A stretch of DNA of 64,000 bases. Origin: Streptomyces xanthophaeus (lineage in GTDB: Bacteria > Actinomycetota > Actinomycetes > Streptomycetales > Streptomycetaceae). Each line of letters opens with the position of its first letter. Positions within the stretch are counted from its first letter, which is position 1. This document shows, in pieces, positions 16,322-24,757 of this stretch. The notes beneath the pieces were generated by a model. The model was not told the origin of the DNA. It worked only from the letters and a program-made list of their open reading frames with translations, and did no database searches. The stretch is from the NCBI RefSeq assembly GCF_030440515.1, contig NZ_CP076543.1, positions 1,550,001 to 1,614,000 on the forward strand, written 5' to 3'. The position numbers and the translations under genes were made by a program.

Positions 16322-17425
16322 TCATACGACCACGACCCCGACGGCGGCCACGGGGTTGCAGCCGTAGCCACGGGCGTTCCAGGGGGCCTGCGGCGGCTGT
16401 GTGTCGCCGTGGGCGTCGGTGGCGCGGGAGACCAGCCGGTACGGTCCGGGCTGCTGCGGCGTCCACCGGTACGACCAGCTGCTCCAGCCGTAGGGGCCGG
16501 CGGGCGCTTCGAGGAGGGCCTCGTGCCAGCCGCGCTCGCGGTGGCGGTCGTCGTCCTCGTACTCGGCGCGCACCTCGACGCTCCGCAGCGGCACGCCGCC
16601 GCCCGACCAGGCGCGGCCGCGGACGAGGGTCTCGTGACCCCGGAGCACGGCCGTGTCCGGTTCGGGATCGGTGATGAGCGACTTGACCCGCACGTTCGTC
16701 ACCGGGCCTTCGGGGGTACCGCGGGAGGCCACGTAGAGGTATTCCTCGCTCTGGAAGACACCGGCGAACGGGCGGGTCACGGCCCGGGCCCCGACCAGCC
16801 ACTTCACATCGGCGACCGCGTAGCGGCCGGGGACCACCAGGCGTACCGGGGCCCCGTGCTCGGGGGTGAGCGGTTCTCCGTTCATACGGGTGACGAGCAG
16901 GGTGTCCGGGTGGAGGGCCACGGCGAGCGGGATGCTGCGCTCGAAGGCCGCCCGGTGGCCGCGGACCGGACCGGAGTCGGCCCCGGTGAAGACGACCTCC
17001 ACGGCCGGCGGACCGATCAGGGCCCGCTCGGCGAGGAGCCGGAAGGGCACTCCGGCGAAGTGCGCGCAGCCCACCGCCTGCTGGCCCCAGGGCAGGCCGG
17101 GCGGGCGGGGTGTCATCAGGCTGCGGCCGTTGCCCGCGCACTCCACCACGACGTCGAGTTCCCGGTGGTCCATCGCGAGCAGCTCCGTGTAGCCGATGGC
17201 GAAGGGGGCGGCCGCGGCGCCGCCGATCCGCAGCCGCCAGCGGCCGGGTGGGGTGTGCGGGATGCCGAAGTGGTCGCGTACGAAGAAGGCCCCGACGGGG
17301 GTGACCGGCTCGGCCAGCGCGGCCGAGGGGGTCTGGGCGTTGTACGGGTCTGGGGTGACGGTTTCGGGCTCCCAGACCGTGGCGCCGGGCCCTCGGGCGG
17401 GGAGCGAAACGGGCCATGTGGTCAT
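16322..17425 (-). CDS. Sulfite-oxidase-like molybdopterin-dependent oxidoreductase
   Basis: 367 residues. The sulfite oxidase Mo-cofactor domain fills the first two thirds; the Mo-ligand cysteine is Cys96 in VVECAGNGR, followed by WGQQAVGCAHFAGVP. The last 110 residues form the Mo-co dimerisation (Ig-like) domain (GRAWSGGGVPLRSVEV; SSWSYRWTP). There is no heme b5 domain and no TAT or Sec signal, so it is predicted cytoplasmic. Electron donor and acceptor are unknown; no cytochrome partner gene is adjacent. Family members oxidise sulfite or reduce S- and N-oxides such as protein methionine sulfoxide. It appears monocistronic, with a hairpin after the stop. Confidence 0.9.
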   Translation of the reverse strand: MTTWPVSLPARGPGATVWEPETVTPDPYNAQTPSAALAEPVTPVGAFFVRDHFGIPHTPPGRWRLRIGGAAAAPFAIGYTELLAMDHRELDVVVECAGNGRSLMTPRPPGLPWGQQAVGCAHFAGVPFRLLAERALIGPPAVEVVFTGADSGPVRGHRAAFERSIPLAVALHPDTLLVTRMNGEPLTPEHGAPVRLVVPGRYAVADVKWLVGARAVTRPFAGVFQSEEYLYVASRGTPEGPVTNVRVKSLITDPEPDTAVLRGHETLVRGRAWSGGGVPLRSVEVRAEYEDDDRHRERGWHEALLEAPAGPYGWSSWSYRWTPQQPGPYRLVSRATDAHGDTQPPQAPWNARGYGCNPVAAVGVVVV

Positions 17426-17752
17426 GGCTGCACCTTCCGTCGGGCTCGTGGCGGGCGCGACGCGGATTTCTTTACAGACTACGTCCGAACAAAGCCTTGA
17501 CTAGGTGCGAATTGGGAGGAAACTCATCAATACACCGGATAACCGGAAAGAGCCGCACCTCCCTCTGGAGACGTCCTCAGGCCCGCGTGACCCTTGTCCA
17601 GGCTCTGGCCAGGCCCCCGGCAGCACCTGTCGACCAGGGGAGCCATCGGCGACGGCGGATGGCTCATGGAATCGACGGACTGCCGGGGACTGTCATGTCC
17701 TCTGCCATGTCCTCTGCGGCCGTGCCCCCTGACCGGGCCTTACGACCGGGCC
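17426..17752. other. Intergenic region without a supported gene
   Basis: 327 bases between two minus-strand genes. It is locally AT-richer around 17465-17545, which could contain the promoter of the molybdoenzyme gene, but no convincing promoter, hairpin or RNA structure was found. Short open frames here have GC-bias composition and no ribosome binding site. Confidence 0.6.
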
Positions 17753-19009
17753 TTACGCCTGAACGGCGGCGGCCGGTCCGGACTGCTGCTGCCGCGGGAG
17801 CACCGGGATCCTGCCGGGCATTTCGGCCGTGCCGAGGACGCCGGCGATGCCCCGGGCGAGGCAGGGGATCCGGTGCGCCGGGATGCCCGCGATGTTGATG
17901 CGCCCCGAGGTCGTGCCGTAGACGGCGTACTGCCTGCGCAGCCGGAGCATCTGCTCCGCGGACAGCGGCAGCATCGAGAACATGCCCTTCTGCCGGGCGA
18001 GCGAGCGCGCCTGGTCCGCGCAGCCGAGCGCGCTCAGGTGGGCGACCAGATCGGCCCGGTTGTCCATGATGCGGCCGCGCATGACCTCCAGCTCCGCGCG
18101 CCAGGCGGCCCGCAGCCCGTCGTCCTCCAGGATCGTGGTCACCACGGCGGCGCCGTGCTCGGGCGGCATCGAGTACAGCGTCCGCGCGGCGTTCTGCAGG
18201 GCGGTCTCGGCGTGCCGGACGGCCCGGCCCGAGGCGCCGAGCACGATGGCGCAGCCGACGCGGTCGCTGTAGAGGCCGAAGTTCTTCGAGCAGCTGACCG
18301 CAATCAGCATTTCCGGCACCCGCGCCGCCAGCATCCGCGTGGGCAGCAGGTCGGCCTCCAGGCCGTCGCCGAGCCCGTGGTAGGCGAGGTCGACGAAGGG
18401 CACCCAGCCCCTGCGGGCGGCCGACTCGGCGAGCGCCTCCCAGTCGTCCAGCAGCGGGTCCACGCCCGTGGGGTTGTGGCAGCAGCCCTGGAGCAGGACC
18501 ACGTCGTCCCGTTCCGCTTCCTGCAGTTCCCGCAGCACGCCGGCCGTGTCGAAGCCGCCCTCGGCGTCGCGCCAGCCGTAGGTACGCACGCGCAGCCCGG
18601 CGGCCTCCAGGATGGGCCGGTGGTTGACGTAGGCCGGATCGCTGATCCACACCGTGGCGCCCGGGCGGGTCCGGCAGATCAGGTCGGCCAGCAGCCGCAG
18701 CGCGCCGGAGCCCGCGACGGTCTGGACGGCCGCGGCCCGGTCGGTCGGTCCGGCCGGGCCCAGGACCAGCTCCAGCAGGGAGCGGTTGAAGGCCGCGTTG
18801 CCGGAGAGCCCGCGGTACTCCTTGGAGTCGGAGCGCTCCGCCAGCCGGATCTCGGCCTCGCGCACGGCGGTCATCACGGGTGTGGTGCCCGTCTGGTCCC
18901 GGTAGACGCCGAGGACGAGGTTGAGGCGTTCGGGCCGCTCGTCACTGCCGAACTCGTAGGTCAGGTCCCACAGCGGGTCGGTGGGCGGCGTGGGGAGGAG
19001 CTCAAGCAT
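17753..19009 (-). CDS. Aspartate/aromatic amino acid aminotransferase (fold-type I, subgroup I-alpha)
   Basis: 418 residues. It begins LLPTPPTDPLWDLTYEF and NLVLGVYRDQTG, as in the TyrB/AspC I-alpha group. The PLP lysine lies in AVSCSKNFGLYSDRVG; the substrate-binding asparagine is in GCCHNPTGVD and the C-terminal arginine in TTSGRINIAGI. It exchanges amino groups between aromatic or acidic amino acids and 2-oxoglutarate. Its start overlaps the end of the upstream EamA transporter gene by eight bases, and both face an Lrp-type regulator, so a role in the metabolism or export of a specific amino acid is likely. About 20 residues at the C-terminus extend beyond the usual fold. Confidence 0.92.
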   Translation of the reverse strand: MLELLPTPPTDPLWDLTYEFGSDERPERLNLVLGVYRDQTGTTPVMTAVREAEIRLAERSDSKEYRGLSGNAAFNRSLLELVLGPAGPTDRAAAVQTVAGSGALRLLADLICRTRPGATVWISDPAYVNHRPILEAAGLRVRTYGWRDAEGGFDTAGVLRELQEAERDDVVLLQGCCHNPTGVDPLLDDWEALAESAARRGWVPFVDLAYHGLGDGLEADLLPTRMLAARVPEMLIAVSCSKNFGLYSDRVGCAIVLGASGRAVRHAETALQNAARTLYSMPPEHGAAVVTTILEDDGLRAAWRAELEVMRGRIMDNRADLVAHLSALGCADQARSLARQKGMFSMLPLSAEQMLRLRRQYAVYGTTSGRINIAGIPAHRIPCLARGIAGVLGTAEMPGRIPVLPRQQQSGPAAAVQA

Positions 19010-19979
19010 CTGCGGGAACCTTGGGTCGTGGGCGGCGGTTGGCGAGGACGACGCCGGCGGTGATCAGGGGTACGCCGACGAGTACGGCGAGGGTCGGTGT
19101 CTCGCCGAGCAGCGGGACGGCGAGCAGGACGACGGCGACGGGGCTGAGGCTGCCGACGACGGCGCTGCGCTCGGCGCCGAGGCGGCGGATGGCGAAGGCG
19201 TACAGCAGGCCCGCGCACAGGCCGACCCCCAGCCCCTGCACGACGAGGAACAGTGCGATGTCGCTGCCCGCCGCGTGCGCGATGCCGGTGGGGAGCACCC
19301 CGGTCAGCACCAGGACCCCGATGACGGCGAAGGAGGGCAGGCACAGCAGTCCGATCGACCCGATCGGGTCGAGGTCGACCTCGCGCAGCCCCACGGTGTA
19401 GAGGGCCCAGAGGCCGCTGGCCACCAGGAGCGTGCCGGCGCCGGCGAGGACGTCGGTGTCGACGGGGACGACGTAGCGCCAGACGAGGGCGGCCACGCCG
19501 GCCGCGATCAGGGCGAGGCCGGCGGCCTGTGTGCCCCGGGGGACACCGTGGCCCCGGCGGATCATGATCGCGGAGACGAACAGCGGGACCATGCCGGGGA
19601 CGATGGAGCCGACGAAGGCGGCGGACGTCAGCGCGCCGCCGTGCATCGCGGCCAGGAAGAACGGCACCCCGGCACCGCAGACGATCTTCACCGCGGGGCC
19701 CGGCCGTACCGCGGCGATGGCGCGCCGGCGCCGCCACAGGGCGGGGAACAGGACGACGAGGGGGACGCCGAACCGCAGCAGGGCCGCGTCGGCGGGCAGC
19801 AGGGAGGAACCGCTCAGGGCCCGGGCGCTGAGCGCGAAGGCCGCCCAGATCGACACCGTGACCAGCAGGGCCAGCATGCCCTCGGCCTGTGGGGAGAGCC
19901 CGCGCCGGCCGGGGTGTCCGGCCCGCGGGCCCGCCGCATCGGGAGGCAGGGTCGCCCGGGTGGTGTTCGTCGCGACCAA
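19002..19979 (-). CDS. EamA/DMT-family transporter
   Basis: 325 residues with ten hydrophobic helices arranged as two EamA repeats. The second repeat includes LGAERSAVVGSLSPVAVVLLAVPLLGE-type sequence near residue 270, typical of drug/metabolite exporters. A TTG start at 19979 with GGAG 8-9 bases upstream is the best start. The gene overlaps the downstream aminotransferase and is divergent from an Lrp/AsnC regulator with 135 bases between them. This layout is typical of an amino-acid exporter controlled by its substrate through Lrp. The substrate is probably an amino acid handled by the aminotransferase, but this is inference. Confidence 0.88.
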   Translation of the reverse strand: MVATNTTRATLPPDAAGPRAGHPGRRGLSPQAEGMLALLVTVSIWAAFALSARALSGSSLLPADAALLRFGVPLVVLFPALWRRRRAIAAVRPGPAVKIVCGAGVPFFLAAMHGGALTSAAFVGSIVPGMVPLFVSAIMIRRGHGVPRGTQAAGLALIAAGVAALVWRYVVPVDTDVLAGAGTLLVASGLWALYTVGLREVDLDPIGSIGLLCLPSFAVIGVLVLTGVLPTGIAHAAGSDIALFLVVQGLGVGLCAGLLYAFAIRRLGAERSAVVGSLSPVAVVLLAVPLLGETPTLAVLVGVPLITAGVVLANRRPRPKVPADA

Positions 19980-20090
19980 GGAATTGCTCCAGCCTCTGAG
20001 ACCCGGACCGATCCGGTCCGTGCCTGGGCAACGCTAGAGCTTGGGGCGGGGCAGCCGATTGCCAGTTCTGCCTCTCGGACATACGTTTGG

Positions 20091-20103
20091 GGCAGAATCT
20101 GCC
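20091..20103. promoter_or_regulatory. Perfect palindrome, candidate Lrp operator
   Basis: GGCAGAATCTGCC is a 13-base perfect palindrome ending just before the AAGGAG ribosome binding site of the Lrp gene. A related half-site arrangement, GGCA-6-TGCC, lies about 40 bases upstream (20051-20064), giving two sites in the divergent region. The position suits autoregulation of the regulator and control of the EamA/aminotransferase operon. Confidence 0.55.
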
Positions 20104-20114
20104 AAGGAGTGACC

Positions 20115-20600
20115 ATGGACGCAGTGGATCTGCAGATCATCAGGGAATTGCAGGCCGACGGACGCCTGTCCAACCAGGACCTCGCCGACCGCGTCCGGCT
20201 GTCCCCGTCGCCCTGCCTGCGCCGGGTGCGGCGGCTGGAGGAGGCGGGCCTGATCCGCGGCTACACGGCCATGGTCGACCAGGTCGCGTTCGGGCTCCCG
20301 GTCACCGTCTTCGTCCGGATCCGCCTGGAACGCCACACGGCGGAGGCGGTGCGGCTGTTCGAGGAGCACGTCGCGGTCATCGAGCACATCCAGGACTGCT
20401 ACCTGATGGCGGGCAGCAGCGACTACCTGCTCCGGGTCGTCATCGAGGACCTGGAGGCCTACGAATCCCTGGTGCGCCACCGGATCCACGCCATCCCCGG
20501 GATCGCCTCGATCGAATCGAGCTTCGCGTTCGGCAGCGTCAAGCAGTCCCGGACCTACCCGCGGCCCGCCCCGGGCGCCTCCGGGCGCGCGCCGCGCTGA
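20115..20600 (+). CDS. Lrp/AsnC-family transcriptional regulator
   Basis: 161 residues. An N-terminal helix-turn-helix (DLQIIRELQADGRLSNQDLA; VRLSPSPCLRRVRRLEEAG) is followed by the RAM/AsnC ligand domain (about residues 65-145), ending in the characteristic IPGIASIESSFAF. The ATG at 20115 has AAGGAG at 20104-20109. Lrp-type proteins sense amino acids as octamers and usually control divergent transport or catabolic genes; here that would be the EamA transporter and aminotransferase. Candidate operator palindromes lie in the shared promoter region. Confidence 0.93.
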   Translation: MDAVDLQIIRELQADGRLSNQDLADRVRLSPSPCLRRVRRLEEAGLIRGYTAMVDQVAFGLPVTVFVRIRLERHTAEAVRLFEEHVAVIEHIQDCYLMAGSSDYLLRVVIEDLEAYESLVRHRIHAIPGIASIESSFAFGSVKQSRTYPRPAPGASGRAPR

Positions 20601-20659
20601 CGACGGCCGGGGCGCGGGCGGGCGGCTGGCAGGCGCCTGGCGGGCGCCTGGCGGGCGGC

Positions 20660-21178
20660 TCAGGAGGCGGCCGCCACCGCCGTCTCGAAGGCCTCGTAGG
20701 CGGCCGCGTCGAAGAGCATGAACCGCACCTCCTGCACCTCGGTGCGGGCGTGGCGCACCGTCTCCACCGCGATCCGCGCCCCGTCGTCCATCGGCCAGCC
20801 GTAGATGCCGGTGGAGATGGCCGGGAACGCGACCGTACGGGCCCCCAGCTCGTCGGCGATCCGCAGTGACTCGCGGTAGCAGGAGGCCAGCAGCGCCGAC
20901 CGGTCCTCCTCGCGCGACCAGACCGGGCCCACCGTGTGGATGACGTGCCCGGCGGCGAGCCGCCCGGCCGTGGTGGCGACGGCCCGGCCCGTCGCCAGCC
21001 CCTTGCCGTAGTGCGAGCGCCGCAGGTCCTCGCAGGCCGCGAGGATCTCCGGGCCGCCGCGCCGGTGGATGGCGCCGTCGACCCCGCCGCCACCGAGCAG
21101 CGAGGAGTTCGCCGCGTTGACGATCGCGTCGGCCTTCTCCGCGGTGATGTCGCCGCGGACCAGGGTGATACGGACCAT
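20660..21178 (-). CDS. Macrodomain protein (O-acetyl-ADP-ribose deacetylase-like)
   Basis: 172 residues from the ATG at 21178. The macrodomain is complete: VRGDITAEKADAIVNAANSS, GGGGVDGAIHRRGG, GHVIHTVGP, and FPAISTGIYGWP. It resembles YmdB-type enzymes that deacetylate O-acetyl-ADP-ribose or remove ADP-ribose from acidic residues. Its start codon overlaps the stop codon of the upstream FAD-dependent oxidoreductase gene, so the two are translationally coupled. No ADP-ribosyltransferase or sirtuin gene is adjacent, so its cellular substrate is unclear. Confidence 0.93.
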   Translation of the reverse strand: MVRITLVRGDITAEKADAIVNAANSSLLGGGGVDGAIHRRGGPEILAACEDLRRSHYGKGLATGRAVATTAGRLAAGHVIHTVGPVWSREEDRSALLASCYRESLRIADELGARTVAFPAISTGIYGWPMDDGARIAVETVRHARTEVQEVRFMLFDAAAYEAFETAVAAAS

Positions 21179-22596
21179 CAGGAGCCCTTTCGCAGATGCC
21201 GCCAGACCGCCTTGGCGGCGTTGTGCCCGGACATGCCGTGCACGCCGGGGCCCGGCGGGGTGGCGGAGGAGCAGAGGAAGACGGCCGGGTGGGCCGTCGT
21301 GTACGGGGTGAAGGAGAGCTTGGGACGCAGCAGGAGCTGGAGGCCCGAGGCGGCACCGCAGGCGATGTCCCCGCCGACGTAGTTGGGGTTGCGGGCGGCG
21401 AGCTGGGGCGGGCCGGCCGTGGCACGGGCGAGCACCAGGTCGCGGAAGCCCGGGGCGAAGCGCTCCAGTTGGGATTCGACGGCCTCGGTGAGATCGCCGT
21501 CCCAGTTCGCGGGGACGTGTCCGTACGCCCAGAACACGTGCTTGCCCTCGGGTGCCCGGCTCGGGTCGACGAGGCTGGGCTGCGCGGTGATGAGGAAGGG
21601 CACGCGCGGGGCCCGGCCGCCGGAGGCGAGCTGCAGGGCGGCGTCGATGTCCCGGGCGCGCGGGCCGATCTGGACGGTGCCGGCGCGGCGCGGCGCCTCG
21701 GCCGTCCACGGGACCGGCCCGTCCAGGGCGTAGTCGAGCTTGAACACGGAGGAGCCGTAGCGGTATCCGTCGTACGCGCGCCCCAGGCGGGCGATGCGGG
21801 CCAGCGCGGTCGGCGAGGTGTCGAAGACGTAGGTGCGGGCGGGCGGGAGGTCGTCGAGCCGCTTGACCTCGAAGCCGGTGTGGATGGTCCCGCCGAGGTC
21901 GCGCAGGTACCCGGCGAGGGCGTCGGACACGGACTGCGAGCCGCCGCGCGGCATCGGCCAGCCGTTCGCGTGGGCGGCCAGCGCGAAGACCAGGCCCACC
22001 GCGCTGGTGGCGATCCCGTCGAGCGGTGCGATGACGTGGGCCACGAGGCCCGCGAACAGCGCCCGTGCCCGTTCGTCGCGGAAGCGGCTCAGGAGCCAGG
22101 TGGCGGGCGGCAGTCCGGCGAGCCCGAAGCGGGCGAGCGTGAGCGGATCCCGGGGCAGCGCGGTGCTCGGCAGGGACATGAAGTCCCGCGCAAGGGTGTC
22201 CCATTTCCCGAGGAACGGCCCGACCAGACGCCGGTAGGCGCCCGCGTCGCGCGGCCCGAAGGACGCCGCCGTCTCCGCGACCGAGCGGGACAGGACCGCG
22301 GCCGTGCCGTCGTCGAAGGGGTGCGCCATGGGCAGCGGGGCGTGCAGCCACTCCAGCCCGTACCGCTTCAGCGGCATCGTGGCGAAGACCGGCGAGCCGG
22401 CCCCCAGCGGGTGCACCGCCGAGCAGGGGTCGTGCCGGAAGCCGGGAAGGGTGAGCTCCTCGGTCCGGGCACCGCCGCCGACCGTGTCGGCGGCTTCGAA
22501 AACGGCCACCGAGAAGCCGCGCCGGGCCAGTTCGACGGCGGCGGTCAGCCCGTTCGGCCCCGCCCCCACCACAACCACATCGAGAATCGACGGCAC
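21178..22596 (-). CDS. FAD-dependent phytoene-desaturase-like oxidoreductase
   Basis: 472 residues from a GTG at 22596, chosen because AAGGAG lies about 7 bases upstream and the FAD fold begins at once ([21 protein letters not shown]). The C-terminal FAD motif [16 protein letters not shown] and the [14 protein letters not shown] region match the NAD(P)/FAD-dependent phytoene dehydrogenase-like family (CrtI-related, but not carotenoid-specific). No carotenoid genes are nearby, so the substrate is unknown. It is coupled to the macrodomain gene downstream. Confidence 0.9.
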   Translation of the reverse strand: MPSILDVVVVGAGPNGLTAAVELARRGFSVAVFEAADTVGGGARTEELTLPGFRHDPCSAVHPLGAGSPVFATMPLKRYGLEWLHAPLPMAHPFDDGTAAVLSRSVAETAASFGPRDAGAYRRLVGPFLGKWDTLARDFMSLPSTALPRDPLTLARFGLAGLPPATWLLSRFRDERARALFAGLVAHVIAPLDGIATSAVGLVFALAAHANGWPMPRGGSQSVSDALAGYLRDLGGTIHTGFEVKRLDDLPPARTYVFDTSPTALARIARLGRAYDGYRYGSSVFKLDYALDGPVPWTAEAPRRAGTVQIGPRARDIDAALQLASGGRAPRVPFLITAQPSLVDPSRAPEGKHVFWAYGHVPANWDGDLTEAVESQLERFAPGFRDLVLARATAGPPQLAARNPNYVGGDIACGAASGLQLLLRPKLSFTPYTTAHPAVFLCSSATPPGPGVHGMSGHNAAKAVWRHLRKGS

Positions 22597-22687
22597 TTGC
22601 GACTCCTTCGTCTCCGGCGGCGCCTGCGCCTCCAGGATATTCCGCCGCCCGGACCCGCCCGGACCCGGCGGGACCGCGCCGGACCGG

Positions 22688-23512
22688 TCAGGCGCCCCGG
22701 AGCAGCTCCCGAATGCGTACGGTGGTGGCCTCGTCACGCCCGACCGCGAACGGCAGCGCGTTGTCGCGGTCCACCCGGAAGGGGACCCCGTCGACCGTGC
22801 TCTGCGTGCCGCCGGCCTCGGCGACCAGCAGCAGCCCGGCCGCGTGGTCCCAGGCCGACGGCCAGGTGAAGGCCAGGCCGTCCATCTCCCCGCGGGCCAC
22901 CTTCAGGTACTCCAGGCCCGCCGAGCCGCAGGGGCGGGCCGCGACCCCGGGTACGTCCAGCCGGGCCAGCGTCCGCTTGTTCTCGTCACTCGTGTACAGC
23001 GGGTGGGCGATGGCGACCCTCAGCGCGGCGCCCGGCTCCGGCGAACCGCAGTGGATCCGCTCGCCGTTGACGTACGCACCCTGCCCGCGTACGGCTGTCG
23101 CCAGCTCCTCCAGTGCCGGGGCGTAGGTCCAGGAGGCGAGGATCTCCCCACGCAGGGCCAGGGCGACGAGGGTGCAGAAGGCCGGGTCGCCGTTCACGAA
23201 CTGACGGGTGCCGTCGACGGGGTCGACGATCCACACCGGGGCGTCCGCGCGCAGCGCCGCGTACACCCCGGGGTCGGCGTGCACGGCCTCCTCGCCGACC
23301 ACGGCGGAGCCGGGCAGCAGCCGTGTCAGGGCTGCCGTGAGGTACTCCTCGGCCTGGCGGTCGGCCACGGTCACCAGGTCGTGGGGGCCGTTCTTCTCGT
23401 CGACCTCGTGCTCGGCGAGCTGCCTGAATCTCGGCATGATCTCGATCGCCGCCGCCTTGCGGACGGCCTCTTCCACATCGGACAGGCCATGGGCCAGGAA
23501 CTCATCGATCAT
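22688..23512 (-). CDS. Inositol-monophosphatase-family phosphatase
   Basis: 274 residues from the ATG at 23512. Metal-binding motifs are complete: [20 protein letters not shown] and [17 protein letters not shown]. The family covers inositol monophosphatase, histidinol phosphatase, fructose-1,6-bisphosphatase and 3'-phosphoadenosine phosphatase, and actinobacterial members cannot be sorted safely by these motifs alone. The position alone, without histidine or inositol genes nearby, gives no further hint. Confidence 0.92.
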   Translation of the reverse strand: MIDEFLAHGLSDVEEAVRKAAAIEIMPRFRQLAEHEVDEKNGPHDLVTVADRQAEEYLTAALTRLLPGSAVVGEEAVHADPGVYAALRADAPVWIVDPVDGTRQFVNGDPAFCTLVALALRGEILASWTYAPALEELATAVRGQGAYVNGERIHCGSPEPGAALRVAIAHPLYTSDENKRTLARLDVPGVAARPCGSAGLEYLKVARGEMDGLAFTWPSAWDHAAGLLLVAEAGGTQSTVDGVPFRVDRDNALPFAVGRDEATTVRIRELLRGA

Positions 23513-23735
23513 GCCTCCAGCAAAGCACGCCCGACCGACAAACCCCACCGCCATTCCCGGACCGGCTCCTGGACACCGGATGTCCAGGGGGTGAACCGGC
23601 CCCGGGGTGTCCGGTGCCGCGGTGGGGGCGGTACTCGCCCCGTCCCTCTCCGTACCGGGGTGACCTGGGTGGAAGCCGGAGCGGGCCGCCTCCCTCGCGG
23701 AGGCGGCCCGCCGGGCGGACGCGGTGGTGGGTCGG

Positions 23736-24737
23736 TCAGTCGCGCAGCACCGGGATGATGTGCTGGCCGTACGCGTCGATCGTGGCCTCCCGTGCGTCGT
23801 GCATGTCGTAGACGGCGAACTGGTCGACGCCGAGGTCGCGCAGGGCCCGCAGTTTCTCGATGTGCGCCTCGGCCGGGCCCAGCAGGCAGAAGCGGTCGAC
23901 GATCTCGTCGGGGACGAAGTCGGTGGACGGGTTCCCGGCCCGGCCGTGGTGGCTGTAGTCGTAGCCCTGGCGGGCCTTGATGTACTCGGTGAGCTCGTCG
24001 GGGACCATCGAGGAGTGCTCGCCGTAGCGGCCGACGAGGTCCGCGACGTGGTTGCCGACCATGCCGCCGAACCAGCGGCACTGGTCGCGGGCGTGTGCGA
24101 GGTCCTCGCTCACGTAGGCGGGCGCGGCCACGCAGATGGTGATCTCCGCCGGGTCGCGGCCGGCCGCGGCGGCGGCCTCGCGGACCGACTTGACCATCCA
24201 CTCGGTGAGGTAGAGGTCGGCGAGCTGGAGGATGAACCCGTCGGCCTTCTCCCCCGCCAGGGCCAGGGCCTTGGGCCCGTAGGCCGCCATCCACACGGGG
24301 AGCTTCCCGTCGCGGACCCACGGCAGGCGGATCGGGCTGCCGTCCACCAGGGCCTCGCGGCCCTCGGCGAGGTCCCGGATGACGTCGATGGCCTCGCCCA
24401 GGCGGGCCAGGGTGTTGGGCTTGCGCCCGGCGACGCGCATCGCCGAGTCTCCCCGCCCGATCCCGCAGACGGTGCGGTTTCCGAACATGTCGTTGAGGGT
24501 GGCGAAGGTGGAGGCGGTCACCTCCCAGGTGCGCGTGCCGGGGTTGGTGACCATGGGACCGATGTGCAGCTTGCGGGTGTGTTCCAGGATCTGGCTGTAG
24601 ATGACGAACGGCTCCTGCCACAGCACGGCGGAGTCGAAGGTCCAGCCGTAGCGGAAGCCGTTGCGCTCGGCGCGCTTCATGAGGCTGATGACCTGGGAGG
24701 CGGGCGGGTCGGTCTGCAGGACGAGGCCGAAGTCCAT
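23736..24737 (-). CDS. LLM-class (F420/flavin) oxidoreductase, last gene of the pyrimidine-type operon
   Basis: 333 residues; AAGGAG precedes the ATG at 24737. The luciferase-like TIM barrel is recognisable (MDFGLVLQTDPPASQVISLM; GPMVTNPGTRTWEVTAS; CGIGRGDSAMRVAGRKP; PVWMAAYGPKALALAGEKAD). Streptomyces LLM proteins of this type usually use F420 or FMN. It is co-directional with, and 20 bases downstream of, the dihydropyrimidinase gene, so it probably acts in the same pathway. No classical dihydropyrimidine dehydrogenase lies in the operon, so this enzyme is a candidate for the redox step on the pyrimidine or hydantoin ring. RutA, a pyrimidine oxygenase, is also an LLM protein, but the neighbours here are those of the reductive route. 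Confidence 0.88.
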   Translation of the reverse strand: MDFGLVLQTDPPASQVISLMKRAERNGFRYGWTFDSAVLWQEPFVIYSQILEHTRKLHIGPMVTNPGTRTWEVTASTFATLNDMFGNRTVCGIGRGDSAMRVAGRKPNTLARLGEAIDVIRDLAEGREALVDGSPIRLPWVRDGKLPVWMAAYGPKALALAGEKADGFILQLADLYLTEWMVKSVREAAAAAGRDPAEITICVAAPAYVSEDLAHARDQCRWFGGMVGNHVADLVGRYGEHSSMVPDELTEYIKARQGYDYSHHGRAGNPSTDFVPDEIVDRFCLLGPAEAHIEKLRALRDLGVDQFAVYDMHDAREATIDAYGQHIIPVLRD

Positions 24738-24757
24738 GGGGCGGCTCCTTGACGCTT

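Noticed and set aside
14087..17500. 1137-codon open frame on the plus strand
   Set aside because: Shadow of the second PP2C phosphatase and the molybdoenzyme; no ribosome site or domain.
17505..17732. Short open frame in the intergenic gap before the aminotransferase stop
   Set aside because: Begins with a weak start, no Shine-Dalgarno, proline/serine/arginine composition typical of noncoding GC-rich DNA.
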